Of a stretch of 64,000 bases of DNA, positions 26,281 to 35,075 are shown piece by piece. Each line of letters starts with the position of its first letter. The first letter of the stretch is position 1. Source of the stretch: Clostridiaceae bacterium BRH_c20a. GTDB taxonomy: Bacteria > Bacillota > Peptococcia > Peptococcales > BICA1-8. A program made the translations under genes and the position numbers. The stretch is from assembly GCA_000961765.1 (NCBI GenBank), contig LADT01000086.1, positions 119,281 to 183,280 on the forward strand, given 5' to 3'. The notes under the pieces are model-generated. The model worked only from the letters and a program-made list of their open reading frames with translations. It had not been told where the DNA came from and made no database searches.

Positions 26281-28395
26281 TTATGGACCTATTGTTTCCT
26301 CATGGGGTTCAGCATTAGGTGAGAAAAACTGAATTTTAATTACAGTACCCTTTTCCACTTTGATCCCCGGATATGGCTCTTGCAAAGCCGCTAAACCGCT
26401 TCCCTGGGGAGCCATTCCCAGTCCTAGATCCGCTAATATCTTGCTGGCCTCTTTAATTGTTCTGCCAGTTAAATCGGGCACTACAATCTGATTAGATTCA
26501 GAATCCTGAGTATATAAAACTACATTACTGCCCTTTAAGGTTTCAGTACCTGCCGGGGGAAGCTGAGTTATGATTTCCTCACCCTGTCCCTCAACTTGGA
26601 CTTTGAAACCTAAAGCTTTTAAATCCTTAGTTGCCTGCCCAATCTTCTTTGCCTTAACATCTGGTACTGTTATCTTTTTTTCCTCTATTGTTGCTTCATT
26701 TTTTAATTCAGGAGGCACTTCCAAATAACGAAGGGTATCTAAAACTATATTTTTAAAAACAGGGGCTGCTACCTGACCGCCATAGTATACACCTTGAGGA
26801 GCATCAACAACAACCAAAACTGCAATACGGGGTTCATCAGCAGGAGCAAAGCCGATAAATGAGGCAATATATTCACTAGTGGAATATCCCCCCCCGGGCA
26901 GTATTTTTTGAGCTGTGCCAGTTTTCCCAGCTATTTGATAACCTTCGAGATAAGCGTTTCTACCGGTACCTTCAGTAACTACTGATTCTAAAATGTCCCT
27001 AAGTTCTTTTGATGTTTTTTGGGATATTACCTGACGAATAGGTTCTGGTTCAATTTCCCTTACCAATTTACCTTCAAAGTCCCGTATTTCTTTCACCAAT
27101 TGAGGCTTCATCAACCATCCGTCATTGGCTATGGCCGATACAGCTCTAACTAGCTGGATTGGTGTTACTGCATTAGCTTGCCCGATAGACATTGTTCCCA
27201 GATCAATATCCTTTGCTCTAGATCTAGGAACTAAAATACCTGTTGCTTCACCGGGTAATTCAATTCCTGTTTTCTCCCCAAAACCAAAACCAGTTAAATA
27301 CTTATAGAAGTTATCTTTACCCATACGAAGACCAACGGTAACAAAGACCGGATTGCAGGAATGCTGGACACCTTCTATAAAGGATTGGCTGCCGTGGGGA
27401 GTTCTCGACCAGCACTTAATTGTTTCCTTACCTATTTTTATATAACCTGGGTCATAAAATCTGTCGGTAGGCTTAACAACGTTTTCTTCCATTGCACCTG
27501 CTGCAACAACAGGTTTAAAGGTTGATCCGGGTTCATAAGCATCAGTTAAGGCAAAATTCCGCCAGGTTCCTTGATCATATTCACCATAATTATTGGGGTC
27601 AAAAACTGGACGACTTGCCATCCCTAGAATATCGCCGGTTTTTATATCCATTACTATTACAGCAGCCTTTTTGGCCTGCTTTATTTTCATCATCTGATCA
27701 ATTTCCCGTTCCACAACATATTGAATTGTCTCATCTATAGTGAGATATATACTATTGCCATCAACGGGAGGAATATACTGATGCATAGCATTGGGGATTT
27801 CTCGTCCTCCGGCATCATATTCAATCATTATTTTCCCGGAAACACCTCTTAACTCCTTGTCATAGGTTAGTTCAACACCATTTAAGCCTTGATTGTCAAT
27901 TCCTGCAAAACCAAGAATATGTGCTCCTAATTTTCCTTTTGGATAATAGCGCTGGTTCTCCTCCACGAAGTTTATACCTGGCAAATCCAATTCTTTGAGT
28001 AGTTTGATTTTTTCATCGGGTACCCTTCTTTTAATCCATTCAAAAGCAATCTTCTTATTAAGTTTCTCAATAACATCTTCTTTATTAAGTTCAAGAATTT
28101 CTGCTAAAGCCCCTGCAGTCTCTTCAAGTTGTTTTGACCTGCGAACTTGCGATGGCACAGCATATACAGAATCAGCACTGACGCTTATTGCCAATGGACT
28201 ACCATTCCTATCATAAATAATGCCTCGCTTCGCCTTCACATCGATATTTCGCAATCGACTATCGATGGCTTTAGCCTGCAATTCTTTACCCATAACGAAT
28301 TGAATCCAAGCAGTCCTAACCACCAAAAGGCTTAACAGCAAGGCAGATATCATAAAGATAAAACTGATACGTTTTTTCATATTAATACTAACCAA
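26281..28395 (-). CDS. spoVD: Class B penicillin-binding protein with two PASTA domains (SpoVD/FtsI type)
   Basis: The 704-residue transpeptidase has a short cytoplasmic tail, one transmembrane helix (about 10-27), a PBP dimerisation domain starting RGIIYDRNGSPLAIS, the transpeptidase domain with catalytic S291 in STFK, an SCN motif (HSCNPVF) and KTGTAQK near 490, and two C-terminal PASTA repeats (about 575-640 and 641-700). PASTA domains mark SpoVD and PBP2x relatives. It cross-links septal or spore-cortex peptidoglycan with FtsW. I keep the TTG start because AGGAG lies 9 nt upstream; the ATG five codons on is too far from it. It is the only class B PBP gene in the cluster. Confidence 0.94.
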   Translation of the reverse strand: MVSINMKKRISFIFMISALLLSLLVVRTAWIQFVMGKELQAKAIDSRLRNIDVKAKRGIIYDRNGSPLAISVSADSVYAVPSQVRRSKQLEETAGALAEILELNKEDVIEKLNKKIAFEWIKRRVPDEKIKLLKELDLPGINFVEENQRYYPKGKLGAHILGFAGIDNQGLNGVELTYDKELRGVSGKIMIEYDAGGREIPNAMHQYIPPVDGNSIYLTIDETIQYVVEREIDQMMKIKQAKKAAVIVMDIKTGDILGMASRPVFDPNNYGEYDQGTWRNFALTDAYEPGSTFKPVVAAGAMEENVVKPTDRFYDPGYIKIGKETIKCWSRTPHGSQSFIEGVQHSCNPVFVTVGLRMGKDNFYKYLTGFGFGEKTGIELPGEATGILVPRSRAKDIDLGTMSIGQANAVTPIQLVRAVSAIANDGWLMKPQLVKEIRDFEGKLVREIEPEPIRQVISQKTSKELRDILESVVTEGTGRNAYLEGYQIAGKTGTAQKILPGGGYSTSEYIASFIGFAPADEPRIAVLVVVDAPQGVYYGGQVAAPVFKNIVLDTLRYLEVPPELKNEATIEEKKITVPDVKAKKIGQATKDLKALGFKVQVEGQGEEIITQLPPAGTETLKGSNVVLYTQDSESNQIVVPDLTGRTIKEASKILADLGLGMAPQGSGLAALQEPYPGIKVEKGTVIKIQFFSPNAEPHEETIGP

Positions 28396-28407
28396 GTTGC
28401 TCCACTC

Positions 28408-28950
28408 CTAGCTTTTACTATCCCCCAAAAGCCACTGGTAAAAGAAATCCTGGGCCATTCCTAACCAGGCCTTGCGTGGAAAATCGTGTTGAATGGGGAA
28501 TTCTAAGTTATCGGTTGCCATGGAAGAAGAAACCAGCTTAGAAATATGCCGCGAAGCATCCTCGTTATCCTCCTGGGATCCCGGAGAGAATATATAGTGG
28601 ACTGATTTATTTCCTGGATAAACCATACCTAACTCGTTGACTGCAATTTCTTCGACTTTTTCCAAGGAACCAATACTAGCTATTTTTAATTTTATCTTCT
28701 CATTATCAGTTTGTATATTAACAATTTCTTTTCTTAATTCACTTATTTGAAAGCCCAAAAAATTAATCCAGACATGTTTAGCCACAAAGGTCATGCCAAG
28801 CATGAACATTATGACAATTACGGCTATACCCGGAGTAGCCCTTAATATCCAAGTTCTACGGGAGGTTTTTACCTTTTTCCTTTCAGAAACTTTTGGGTAG
28901 TTTTCCGGCATGTAATCTGTACCAACTGCTTTTTTGTAAGCCATTACCAA
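28408..28950 (-). CDS. ftsL: Cell division protein FtsL-like (septum formation initiator)
   Basis: The 180-residue protein has a basic N-terminus, one transmembrane helix (about 40-60) and a predicted extracytoplasmic coiled coil (LRKEIVNIQTDNEKIKLKIASIG) followed by LEKVEEIAVNELGMVYP, the FtsL/DivIC signature. It sits between rsmH and spoVD, the normal ftsL place. The tail of about 60 residues after the coiled coil is longer than in most FtsL proteins. The start is either the TTG at 28950 or the ATG at 28944; both fit the GGAGGAGGGAG site. Confidence 0.88.
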   Translation of the reverse strand: MVMAYKKAVGTDYMPENYPKVSERKKVKTSRRTWILRATPGIAVIVIMFMLGMTFVAKHVWINFLGFQISELRKEIVNIQTDNEKIKLKIASIGSLEKVEEIAVNELGMVYPGNKSVHYIFSPGSQEDNEDASRHISKLVSSSMATDNLEFPIQHDFPRKAWLGMAQDFFYQWLLGDSKS

Positions 28951-28979
28951 GGTATTCTCCCTCCTCCCGATTTAGAACA

Positions 28980-29080
28980 AATTCGTCGGTTCGCCGCTCG
29001 TCAATTCGTTTATTCGTCAACTGCCTCTAAGGTTTTTCCTGGTCACCGAGCACGGGGCACTGGGTCCCGAACTTTAGATT
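28980..29080. repeat. Word repeats between rsmH and ftsL
   Basis: The gap contains ATTCGTCGGTTCG, CGTCAATTCGTTTATTCGTC and then GGTCACCGAGCACGGGGCAC, again degenerate short-period repeats. No gene is seen. Confidence 0.5.
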
Positions 29081-29092
29081 TTCCCCAAAAAG

Positions 29093-30028
29093 CTAAAGCT
29101 TTTGTGCTGCCCTAAACTTTGCGCTCCGTGCTCGAGGATTAATTTCCAATTCGCGTTTACTAGCGGTAACGGGTTTACGGGTAATAATTTTTACTAAAGT
29201 CTCTTTATCACACTGACACATAGGGAATTCCGGTGGACAGATGCAATCTAGGGCCCAATACTTAAACTTTTCTTTTACGATACGATCTTCCAAAGAGTGA
29301 AAAGAAATAACACCTATTCTCCCTCCTTTTTTTAACCACTTTAACGCTGTATCTAACGTGTTTTCCAACACTTCTAATTCTCTATTTACAAAAATACGGA
29401 TAGCCTGGAAGGTTCTTTTAGCAGGATGGGGGCCATCCCTACGTGCACCTGCTGGTATGGCTTTTTTAATAATATCAACCAGTTCCCCGGTAGTGTCGAT
29501 TCTTTTTTCTTCCCTGGCCTCTGCAATAAATTTTGCAATCCGTTTTGCCCAATTTTCTTCACCATAGTCTCTGATAATTTTAGTTATTTCTTCTTCAGAA
29601 TAATTATTTATCAAATCCCAGGCGGAAAAGTCACTAGCCCGATCCATTCGCATATCTAAGGGGGAATCCTGCATATAGCTAAAACCCCGCTCCTTTTCAT
29701 CAAGCTGATGGGATGATACGCCAATATCAAATAAAATACCATCAATACCACTAGGGCTATGTTTTGCAATTATTTCGTCCAATTTTTCATAATTACTCTG
29801 GACATAAACAATATTTTTACTATATTCCTTAAGATTTCTTTGAGCAGCATTTAAAGCATTAACATCCTGATCAATGCCAATTAGTGTCCCACCAGGTAAA
29901 ATCCTTTTAATAATTGCTTTACTATGACCTCCACCACCTAGGGTACAGTCAACAAAGACTTCCCCCGGCCGGGGATTTAGTATTTCCATGATTTCATCTA
30001 ATAATACGGGAACGTGTTCAAAATCCAT
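29093..30028 (-). CDS. rsmH: 16S rRNA (cytosine1402-N4)-methyltransferase RsmH (MraW)
   Basis: The 311-residue SAM-dependent methyltransferase has the N-terminal HVPVLLDEIMEIL, SAM motif DCTLGGGGHSKAI, GIDQD, FDIGVSSHQLDEKERGFSY, DMRMD and the C-terminal RPVTASKRELEINPRARSAKFR-like ending. It modifies C1402 in the ribosomal P site. It is the second gene of the dcw cluster after mraZ, here separated from it by a 338-nt repeat array rather than the usual short gap. Confidence 0.97.
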   Translation of the reverse strand: MDFEHVPVLLDEIMEILNPRPGEVFVDCTLGGGGHSKAIIKRILPGGTLIGIDQDVNALNAAQRNLKEYSKNIVYVQSNYEKLDEIIAKHSPSGIDGILFDIGVSSHQLDEKERGFSYMQDSPLDMRMDRASDFSAWDLINNYSEEEITKIIRDYGEENWAKRIAKFIAEAREEKRIDTTGELVDIIKKAIPAGARRDGPHPAKRTFQAIRIFVNRELEVLENTLDTALKWLKKGGRIGVISFHSLEDRIVKEKFKYWALDCICPPEFPMCQCDKETLVKIITRKPVTASKRELEINPRARSAKFRAAQKL

Positions 30029-30056
30029 GTCGTTATCACTCCGTTATCATACTTCG

Positions 30057-30286
30057 GGGTCTAGCTATTGCGTCTGCTTTTACTCTTGGGTCTAGCTAAC
30101 GCGTCTGACATCTACTTTGGGGTCAGGCTAACGCGTCTGACACTTACTATTCGGTCATTTTTGCGGGTCTGACATACCAAGAAGTCAATTTATTGCGTCT
30201 GACAATTACTTTTTGGTCTAGCTATTGCGTCTGACACCTACTTTGAGGTCTAGCTTGGGCGTCTGACACGAACATTTAGTCTTATT
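30057..30286 (+). repeat. Seven-copy ~32-nt tandem repeat with GCGTCTGACA core
   Basis: The core GCGTCTGAC recurs at 30070, 30101, 30133, 30163, 30195, 30227 and 30259, spaced 30-32 nt, with degenerate flanks such as GGGGTCTAGCTA and CCTACTTTG. It fills most of the 338-nt gap between mraZ and rsmH, so it lies inside the dcw transcript. An inverted CAGACGCG word is at 30329. GGACACTGATAACTGGGCAC words follow at 30290. Confidence 0.85.
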
Positions 30287-30366
30287 TTTCTGGACACTGA
30301 TAACTGGGCACTGAACACGTTTTTATCAGACGCGTAATATTCACCCAGTAGTAATTGTCTCTGAAA

Positions 30367-30804
30367 TTAAAACCCTATATCGAAATCAACCATCTTTTCT
30401 GCCAGCTCTTCATAAGAAGCTTCTGCTTGACTACTATAGTCTTCCCAAACTTCCTTACTCCATATTTCTAATCGGGAAGAAACCCCGATAATAAATACAT
30501 CCTTTTGTAATTGGGCATGATCTCGCAAATTGGTGGGGAGTAGTATTCTACCCTGTTTATCTAATTCACACTCTGTTGCACCTGAGAAAAAAAAGCGGGC
30601 AAAGGCCCTAGCATCTGCTTTGGTAAAAGGGAGATTTCTTAATTTCGTCTCTAGCACTTGCCATTCATCCATTTCATAGACAAACAGGCAGCCATCCAAA
30701 CCTTTAGTGACAACAAATTTTTCTCCTAAACCATCTCTGAATTTAGCAGGCATAATGAGACGACCTTTATCATCTATAGTGTGCTGATATTCGCCCATAA
30801 ACAT
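30367..30804 (-). CDS. mraZ: Transcriptional regulator MraZ
   Basis: The 145-residue protein begins [24 protein letters not shown] and has two AbrB-like SpoVT/MraZ halves, each with the DxxGR loop (DDKGRL near 13 and DKQGRILLP near 85). MraZ binds repeated TGG-containing boxes ahead of its own gene and tunes the dcw operon. It is the first gene of the cluster and has a matching box array directly upstream. Confidence 0.96.
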   Translation of the reverse strand: MFMGEYQHTIDDKGRLIMPAKFRDGLGEKFVVTKGLDGCLFVYEMDEWQVLETKLRNLPFTKADARAFARFFFSGATECELDKQGRILLPTNLRDHAQLQKDVFIIGVSSRLEIWSKEVWEDYSSQAEASYEELAEKMVDFDIGF

Positions 30805-30810
30805 GTCATC

Positions 30811-30870
30811 TCACCCACTTTCCCACCACTTCATTCCACTTTACTCCATTGTATACCACTTGTACCCACT
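30811..30870 (-). promoter_or_regulatory. MraZ operator: six direct repeats, 10-bp period
   Basis: On the minus strand six AGTGG-type units (one reads AATGG) follow each other exactly every 10 nt, ending 7 nt before the mraZ start. MraZ proteins are known to bind arrays of such boxes with one-helical-turn spacing, so autoregulation is expected. The array also includes the mraZ ribosome-binding region. Confidence 0.85.
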
Positions 30871-31091
30871 TAATTCGCTCTTTTAATAATTTTCCCTGCA
30901 AAGAAAATAAATTTTTTTCAAAAAAGAATGTCGAAAAAAGGAAAAAATCGCTTCATAGCGATCTCTTTTCTATTTGCACACCTTTTTGGAGGCTCCAAAC
31001 AAGTTCTTTTGTATTGCAGATAAAGAATTCGTACATAATAACAATAAAAAAATAGAAACACTTAAATCATATCTGCTAGGAGGAAGTAATA

Positions 31092-31922
31092 ATGGGAAAT
31101 AAAATAGTTGAAGGATTATCGGCAATGACAACTTCTTTTCAAGAAATTGATCCAGATATCCTCATCCTTCAATTTACAGTAGTCAATGCCAGTATTATTG
31201 GCAAAAAAAATGCCCAATCAGGTGAATGGGTGCTTGTCGATACAGGTCTTGAAAATTCCGCTGATTACATTCTTCAATCTGCCAAAGACCGTTTTGGCAA
31301 AAATAGCCGACCACAAGCAATTATCCTTACCCATGGCCATTTTGACCACGTAGGGTCAGTTATTACACTTTCTAATAAATGGGATGTTCCTGTTTATGCC
31401 CATAAATTGGAGATTCCGTATCTTACCGGTAAAAAGGATTATCCTTTAGCTGACCCTTCAGTAGGTGGTGGTATGGTAGCCCAGATGTCACAAACTTTCC
31501 CCCATACAAGTATAGACATAGGCTACCGTGCTGTAGAGCTTCCATCAGATGGCAGTATTCCCGGTATGCCTAACTGGAAATGGATTCACACACCTGGTCA
31601 TACCGAAGGACATATTTGCTTGTTTAGAGAAGAAGACCGCGTACTTTTTGCCGGTGATGCTTTTACAACTGTAAAACAAGAGTCATTGATGTCGGTAATA
31701 ACTCAAAAAGAACAAATTAGCGGACCTCCCGCATACCTTACCACCGACTGGAAAACAGCAGAGGAATCAATAAAACATCTTAGAGAGTTAAGGCCCGCAT
31801 TAGTAATCCCAAGTCACGGTCAGCCAATGAGGGGTGCTGAGTTAACTGAGCAGTTGGAAATGCTAATAGAAAATTTTGAAGAAATTGCTGTTCCGGACCA
31901 AGGACGTTTTGTTGATAGGTGA
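31092..31922 (+). CDS. Metallo-beta-lactamase-fold hydrolase
   Basis: The 276-residue protein has the zinc motif THGHFDH near residue 81, TPGHTEGH, GDAF and a C-terminal PSHG histidine, in the standard MBL order. No substrate-specific extension is visible; relatives include glyoxalase II-like and quorum-quenching hydrolases, and function cannot be assigned. It starts at ATG behind CTAGGAGGAAG. A TTGTAT-N17-TACATA promoter may lie at 31016. It is a single gene on the plus strand, divergent from mraZ and convergent with the dihydrolipoamide dehydrogenase gene. Confidence 0.9.
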   Translation: MGNKIVEGLSAMTTSFQEIDPDILILQFTVVNASIIGKKNAQSGEWVLVDTGLENSADYILQSAKDRFGKNSRPQAIILTHGHFDHVGSVITLSNKWDVPVYAHKLEIPYLTGKKDYPLADPSVGGGMVAQMSQTFPHTSIDIGYRAVELPSDGSIPGMPNWKWIHTPGHTEGHICLFREEDRVLFAGDAFTTVKQESLMSVITQKEQISGPPAYLTTDWKTAEESIKHLRELRPALVIPSHGQPMRGAELTEQLEMLIENFEEIAVPDQGRFVDR

Positions 31923-31984
31923 CAGCGAATCGGCTTCGCCGATTGTAGCTACAGTTCTACAGTGCTACAGTGCTACCGAAAAAT

Positions 31985-32121
31985 GCAAACAGATTTATTA
32001 CAATTGCCTAATAGTTCAAGCTCTTGTTTTAGATCAAACAAAATGCAATAAAAAAGAGGCTGAAGTTTTAGTGAAAAACTTAGCCTCAAATTTTAAAAAA
32101 TGTGGTGATAAAAATGAATAA
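31985..32121 (+). other. Possible small-ORF remnant ahead of the 42-residue membrane protein
   Basis: An open frame ending KKEAEVLVKNLASNFKK overlaps the start of the next small gene by a few nucleotides, as coupled genes do, but no start codon with a ribosome site precedes it. A CTACAGTGCTACAGTGCTAC word repeat at 31947-31978 occupies the expected 5' end. It may be a gene whose start was lost to the repeat, or chance. Confidence 0.25.
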
Positions 32122-32242
32122 TATTTTATGGTACATTGCAGCTCTGTTTTTAGGTCTTTCTACTATTTATGTAATTAGAGTCTGGACAAGAAGCAAAAAA
32201 CTTAACCTTTTTTCTAGACTCAGAAAAGACCCTAATAAATAA
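32114..32242 (+). CDS. Small single-helix membrane protein (42 aa)
   Basis: The ORF encodes MNNILWYIAALFLGLSTIYV followed by a basic tail (RVWTRSKKLNLFSRLRKD). It has one transmembrane helix with the positive end inside. GGTGATAAA lies just upstream as a possible ribosome site. I do not recognise a family. It is convergent with, and 7 nt from, the end of the dihydrolipoamide dehydrogenase gene. Confidence 0.5.
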   Translation: MNNILWYIAALFLGLSTIYVIRVWTRSKKLNLFSRLRKDPNK

Positions 32243-32249
32243 ACTCTTT

Positions 32250-33587
32250 TTACAGTGCATGCACTGGCTTGCCAAATACACCGTGGGCTGCTTCAAGTAC
32301 AGCCTCTGCTAAGGTTGGATGGGCATGAATAGTTTCTGCTACCTGTTCAACCGTCAGACCCCAGCGAACTGCTAAGGTCAGTTCATGAATTAGTTCAGAA
32401 GCATTTGGTCCTAGAATATGGGCACCTATAATTTTGCCTGTTCCTTCTTCCCCGATAATTTTTACCATACCATAGGCTGCATTTTGGGTTAAGGCTCTAC
32501 CATTGGCACTAAAAGGGAATTTGCCAACTTTAAATGCAAGCCCTTTTTCTTTGGCCTCATTTTCCGTTAAACCTACACCGGCTAATTCAGGATGGGTATA
32601 AACACAAGCAGGTACTGCCTGGTAATCAGCGCCTTTTTCTCCACCAAACACAGCCTGGATAGCAATCTCCCCTTCATAAGAGGCCACATGGGCAAGCATG
32701 GGGCTTCTTGTTAAATCACCGATTGCATAGACATCAGCCAGATTAGTTCTCATAAGTGCATCCACCTTGACGAATCTCCCATCTAAAGCTAGTCCCAACT
32801 TTTCATAATCTATTCCATCGTGATTGGGTATTCTACCCGCAGCACTAAGCACATACTGGGCACTTATTATATCATCTTTTTTACCCGAGATAGACATCTC
32901 GATACCATCTTCCTTTTCAGTAATACCGGTTACCTTAGTTCCTGCTAATATCTCAATGCCCTCTTTCTTTAAAACAGGCTGCAATCTTCTTACTAGTTCT
33001 TCATCAAGGTTTGTCAGAATTTTAGGCAGCATTTCAATTACCGTAACTTTAGTGCCTAAAGCAGCAAAGATCTGAGCAAATTCCATACCGATAACACCAC
33101 CGCCAATGACTGCTATGGTTTGAGGAATTTCTTCTAAATTTAAAATATTTTTACTATCTAAAACCCGACTGGATTCTATCCCCGGAAGAGGCAGTTGAAA
33201 GGTTTTCGAACCGGTAGCAAGAATTAATACATCATTTTCTACTATTTTTTTAGAGCCATCAGCCAATTCTACTTCTACTTCTCTTGGGGAAATTACTCTG
33301 CCCCGCCCCTGGATTATTTCTACTTTATTTTTTTCTAATAGGGTCATAACTCCCTTAACCAGCTGTTCAACAATGCCATCTTTTCTTTCTTTCATTAATT
33401 TAAGATTCTTCTCACCGTGGTGAACACTCTCTACATAAGCTTTCGTAGGGATACATCCCCAGTTTAAACAAGTACCTCCGAAAGAGGTATGTTCAATAAT
33501 AGTAACCATGGCTCCATGTTGAGCTCCCCGAATGGCTGCTATATAACCACCCGGCCCCCCGCCTAAAATAGTAATTCTCTTAGTCAA
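32250..33587 (-). CDS. lpdA: Dihydrolipoamide dehydrogenase-like flavoprotein
   Basis: The 445-residue pyridine nucleotide-disulfide oxidoreductase has an FAD motif GGGPGGYIAA, the redox-active pair GGTCLNWGCIPTK near residue 38, an NAD motif VIGGGVIGMEFAQ near 165, AIGDL and the C-terminal active-site region HAHPTLAEAVLEA with the catalytic His-Glu pair. That C-terminus points to true lipoamide dehydrogenase, the E3 of 2-oxo acid complexes or the glycine cleavage system, although no partner genes are nearby. The start is TTG behind AAAGGAGGAGA. Confidence 0.93.
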   Translation of the reverse strand: MTKRITILGGGPGGYIAAIRGAQHGAMVTIIEHTSFGGTCLNWGCIPTKAYVESVHHGEKNLKLMKERKDGIVEQLVKGVMTLLEKNKVEIIQGRGRVISPREVEVELADGSKKIVENDVLILATGSKTFQLPLPGIESSRVLDSKNILNLEEIPQTIAVIGGGVIGMEFAQIFAALGTKVTVIEMLPKILTNLDEELVRRLQPVLKKEGIEILAGTKVTGITEKEDGIEMSISGKKDDIISAQYVLSAAGRIPNHDGIDYEKLGLALDGRFVKVDALMRTNLADVYAIGDLTRSPMLAHVASYEGEIAIQAVFGGEKGADYQAVPACVYTHPELAGVGLTENEAKEKGLAFKVGKFPFSANGRALTQNAAYGMVKIIGEEGTGKIIGAHILGPNASELIHELTLAVRWGLTVEQVAETIHAHPTLAEAVLEAAHGVFGKPVHAL

Positions 33588-33670
33588 TTTTATCTCCTCC
33601 TTTAGTTAGTGGCTAGTGACTGGTGACTGGTATAAGTCTATGGTCGTTGGCTATTCTCTATTTTTTATAA

Positions 33671-33748
33671 TGTCATTGCGAGCCCTTTAGGGCGTGGCAA
33701 TCTATTTGGTCTGAGATTGCTTCAGTCGTTGCCTCCTTCGCAATGACA
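33671..33748. repeat. REP/MITE-like palindromic element, TGTCATTGCGAG type
   Basis: The 78-nt element has inverted termini TGTCATTGCGA and TCGCAATGACA and internal inverted GGCAATCT and AGATTGC words. A longer relative lies at 46569-46688. Such elements are scattered in many bacterial genomes. The rest of the gap (33588-34028) has AGTGGCTAGTGACTGGTGAC words, a CTAACGAAACGAAGTGGAG block and a partial TGTCATTCTAAGCGATAGC element at 33960. Confidence 0.7.
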
Positions 33749-34028
33749 AAAAATTCAATTATTTTCATATTCTGTTGGTTCTATAGTCATTAATCTAGCA
33801 AAGCGAAATCTTAATCTAACGAAACGAAGTGGAGTGCAATCTTTTTCTGTAGCACTAAAATAATTATCTCTTCTCTATCACTATTATATATGAAATTCCA
33901 TTTGAATCCAGTTGCTTAGACTACAAACTGTAAAAAACCTGCCTGGAAATTATTTTACCCTGTCATTCTAAGCGATAGCGGAGGATCTTACGTAGTGATT
34001 AATATATCAACTAAGCTAATCTACCCAC

Positions 34029-34058
34029 TAAAAAGACAGCCCTATTAATCTTGGCTGC
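34029..34058 (-). terminator. Terminator of the 58-residue protein gene
   Basis: GGCAGCC pairs with GGCTGTC (one wobble) and is followed on the minus strand by CTTTTTAG. It overlaps the last codons and stop of the small gene. Confidence 0.65.
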
Positions 34059-34221
34059 CTCCCTCTTTTTTTCCTTCCATATTAAAGAAAAATTTATTTT
34101 TATTTAGTTTTCTAAGGTCTGTGCTAAGGGCTTCACTAAATTCATGTTCTTCTCTGCCTAGACTAACAGTGGACATTTTCTCTCTATCCTTTGAATTTGA
34201 ATTTTTTTGTTTTTTGGTCAT
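34045..34221 (-). CDS. Small highly charged hypothetical protein (58 aa)
   Basis: The ORF begins MTKKQKNSNSKDREK and continues to VSLGREEHEFSEALSTDLRK. A strong AGGAGGTGG site lies 6 nt upstream and a terminator follows, so it looks like a real single-gene unit although it is short. It is hydrophilic with no membrane segment or cysteine. Its character recalls small spore or stress proteins of Firmicutes, but I do not recognise a family. Confidence 0.6.
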   Translation of the reverse strand: MTKKQKNSNSKDREKMSTVSLGREEHEFSEALSTDLRKLNKNKFFFNMEGKKEGGSQD

Positions 34222-34387
34222 TTAAACCACCTCCTAGAGGTAGTTTTAGCCTAAGAAATTTTCCTATTCCTACTTTTTTAGAAAGTGGTTAAAGAGTAAG
34301 GATTTTAATAGCCTAAATTCTCACCAGACTCCTACTACTGGCATAAAATAAATAAAAAATAATTAGTTGAAGGGTGATTATGATAAA

Positions 34388-34978
34388 ATGAGTACTAAAA
34401 TAAGATTCTTGCATAGCTGCTCGAAATTAGATAAGTTCGATATATATCTGAAAGATTGCATACTGTGCCCTGACCTTTCATATCTAGGATATTCCCATTA
34501 CTACGATGTTGAACATGGAAAAATAGTCTTTAAAATATGTCCGCCAAAGAAGCATTATTCGATTTTAGATGCTTATACCTATGTTGCCGAAAATTCTTAT
34601 CAAACTGCGGTTGTCACCGGCTTAAATGGTGACTTAAGCTTATTTGTTGTTCCTGATGCATATATCCCGCTTACTTTCAATAAAGCCTTTATTAGATTTG
34701 TTAACCTAGCACCGGATAAAACTTTGGACTTTATTGTATATGACGGTACCTCAGTAACATTTAGGAATGTCAGCTATAAACAAGCTACCGATTATCACAC
34801 CTTATATGCGGATACTTATGATATTGCTGCAAGGATATCAGGAACCAACAATATATTTTTAACATTAAAAAATGTTCAGCTTTTAGAAAACAGATTTTAT
34901 ACTATTTATATTTTTGGCTTTGCAAGAGATGCAAATTCTCCCGGATATTTAATTTTTACCGATGGGGCAAATCAATAA
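34388..34978 (+). CDS. DUF4397-domain protein
   Basis: The 196-residue protein starts TKIRFLHSCSKLDKFDIYLKD and contains two related beta-rich halves, the second beginning AFIRFVNLAPDKTLDFIVYDG; this IRFxHxxP...D pattern is the DUF4397 signature. These are usually cell-surface or secreted beta-sandwich proteins of unknown role. No signal peptide is present here, so it may be cytoplasmic or spore-associated. The ATG at 34388 is preferred over a TTG 21 nt upstream because AAGGGTGAT precedes it. Confidence 0.8.
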   Translation: MSTKIRFLHSCSKLDKFDIYLKDCILCPDLSYLGYSHYYDVEHGKIVFKICPPKKHYSILDAYTYVAENSYQTAVVTGLNGDLSLFVVPDAYIPLTFNKAFIRFVNLAPDKTLDFIVYDGTSVTFRNVSYKQATDYHTLYADTYDIAARISGTNNIFLTLKNVQLLENRFYTIYIFGFARDANSPGYLIFTDGANQ

Positions 34979-35008
34979 AATCAATTATTAATCCAAACTG
35001 TCGGCACC

Positions 35009-35038
35009 TTGATACCGTTTACAAATATAATATATTAT
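35009..35038 (+). promoter_or_regulatory. SigA-type promoter of the DUF2935 gene
   Basis: TTGATA and TATTAT are spaced by 18 nt, 37 nt upstream of the GTG start. Confidence 0.55.
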
Positions 35039-35075
35039 ACAACAAATATTTGATAAATAACGGGGAGGTGACTTT

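Noticed and set aside
30057..30286. CRISPR-like periodic array
   Set aside because: The period is regular, but the parts between cores are similar to each other and the core itself is degenerate; there are no cas genes.
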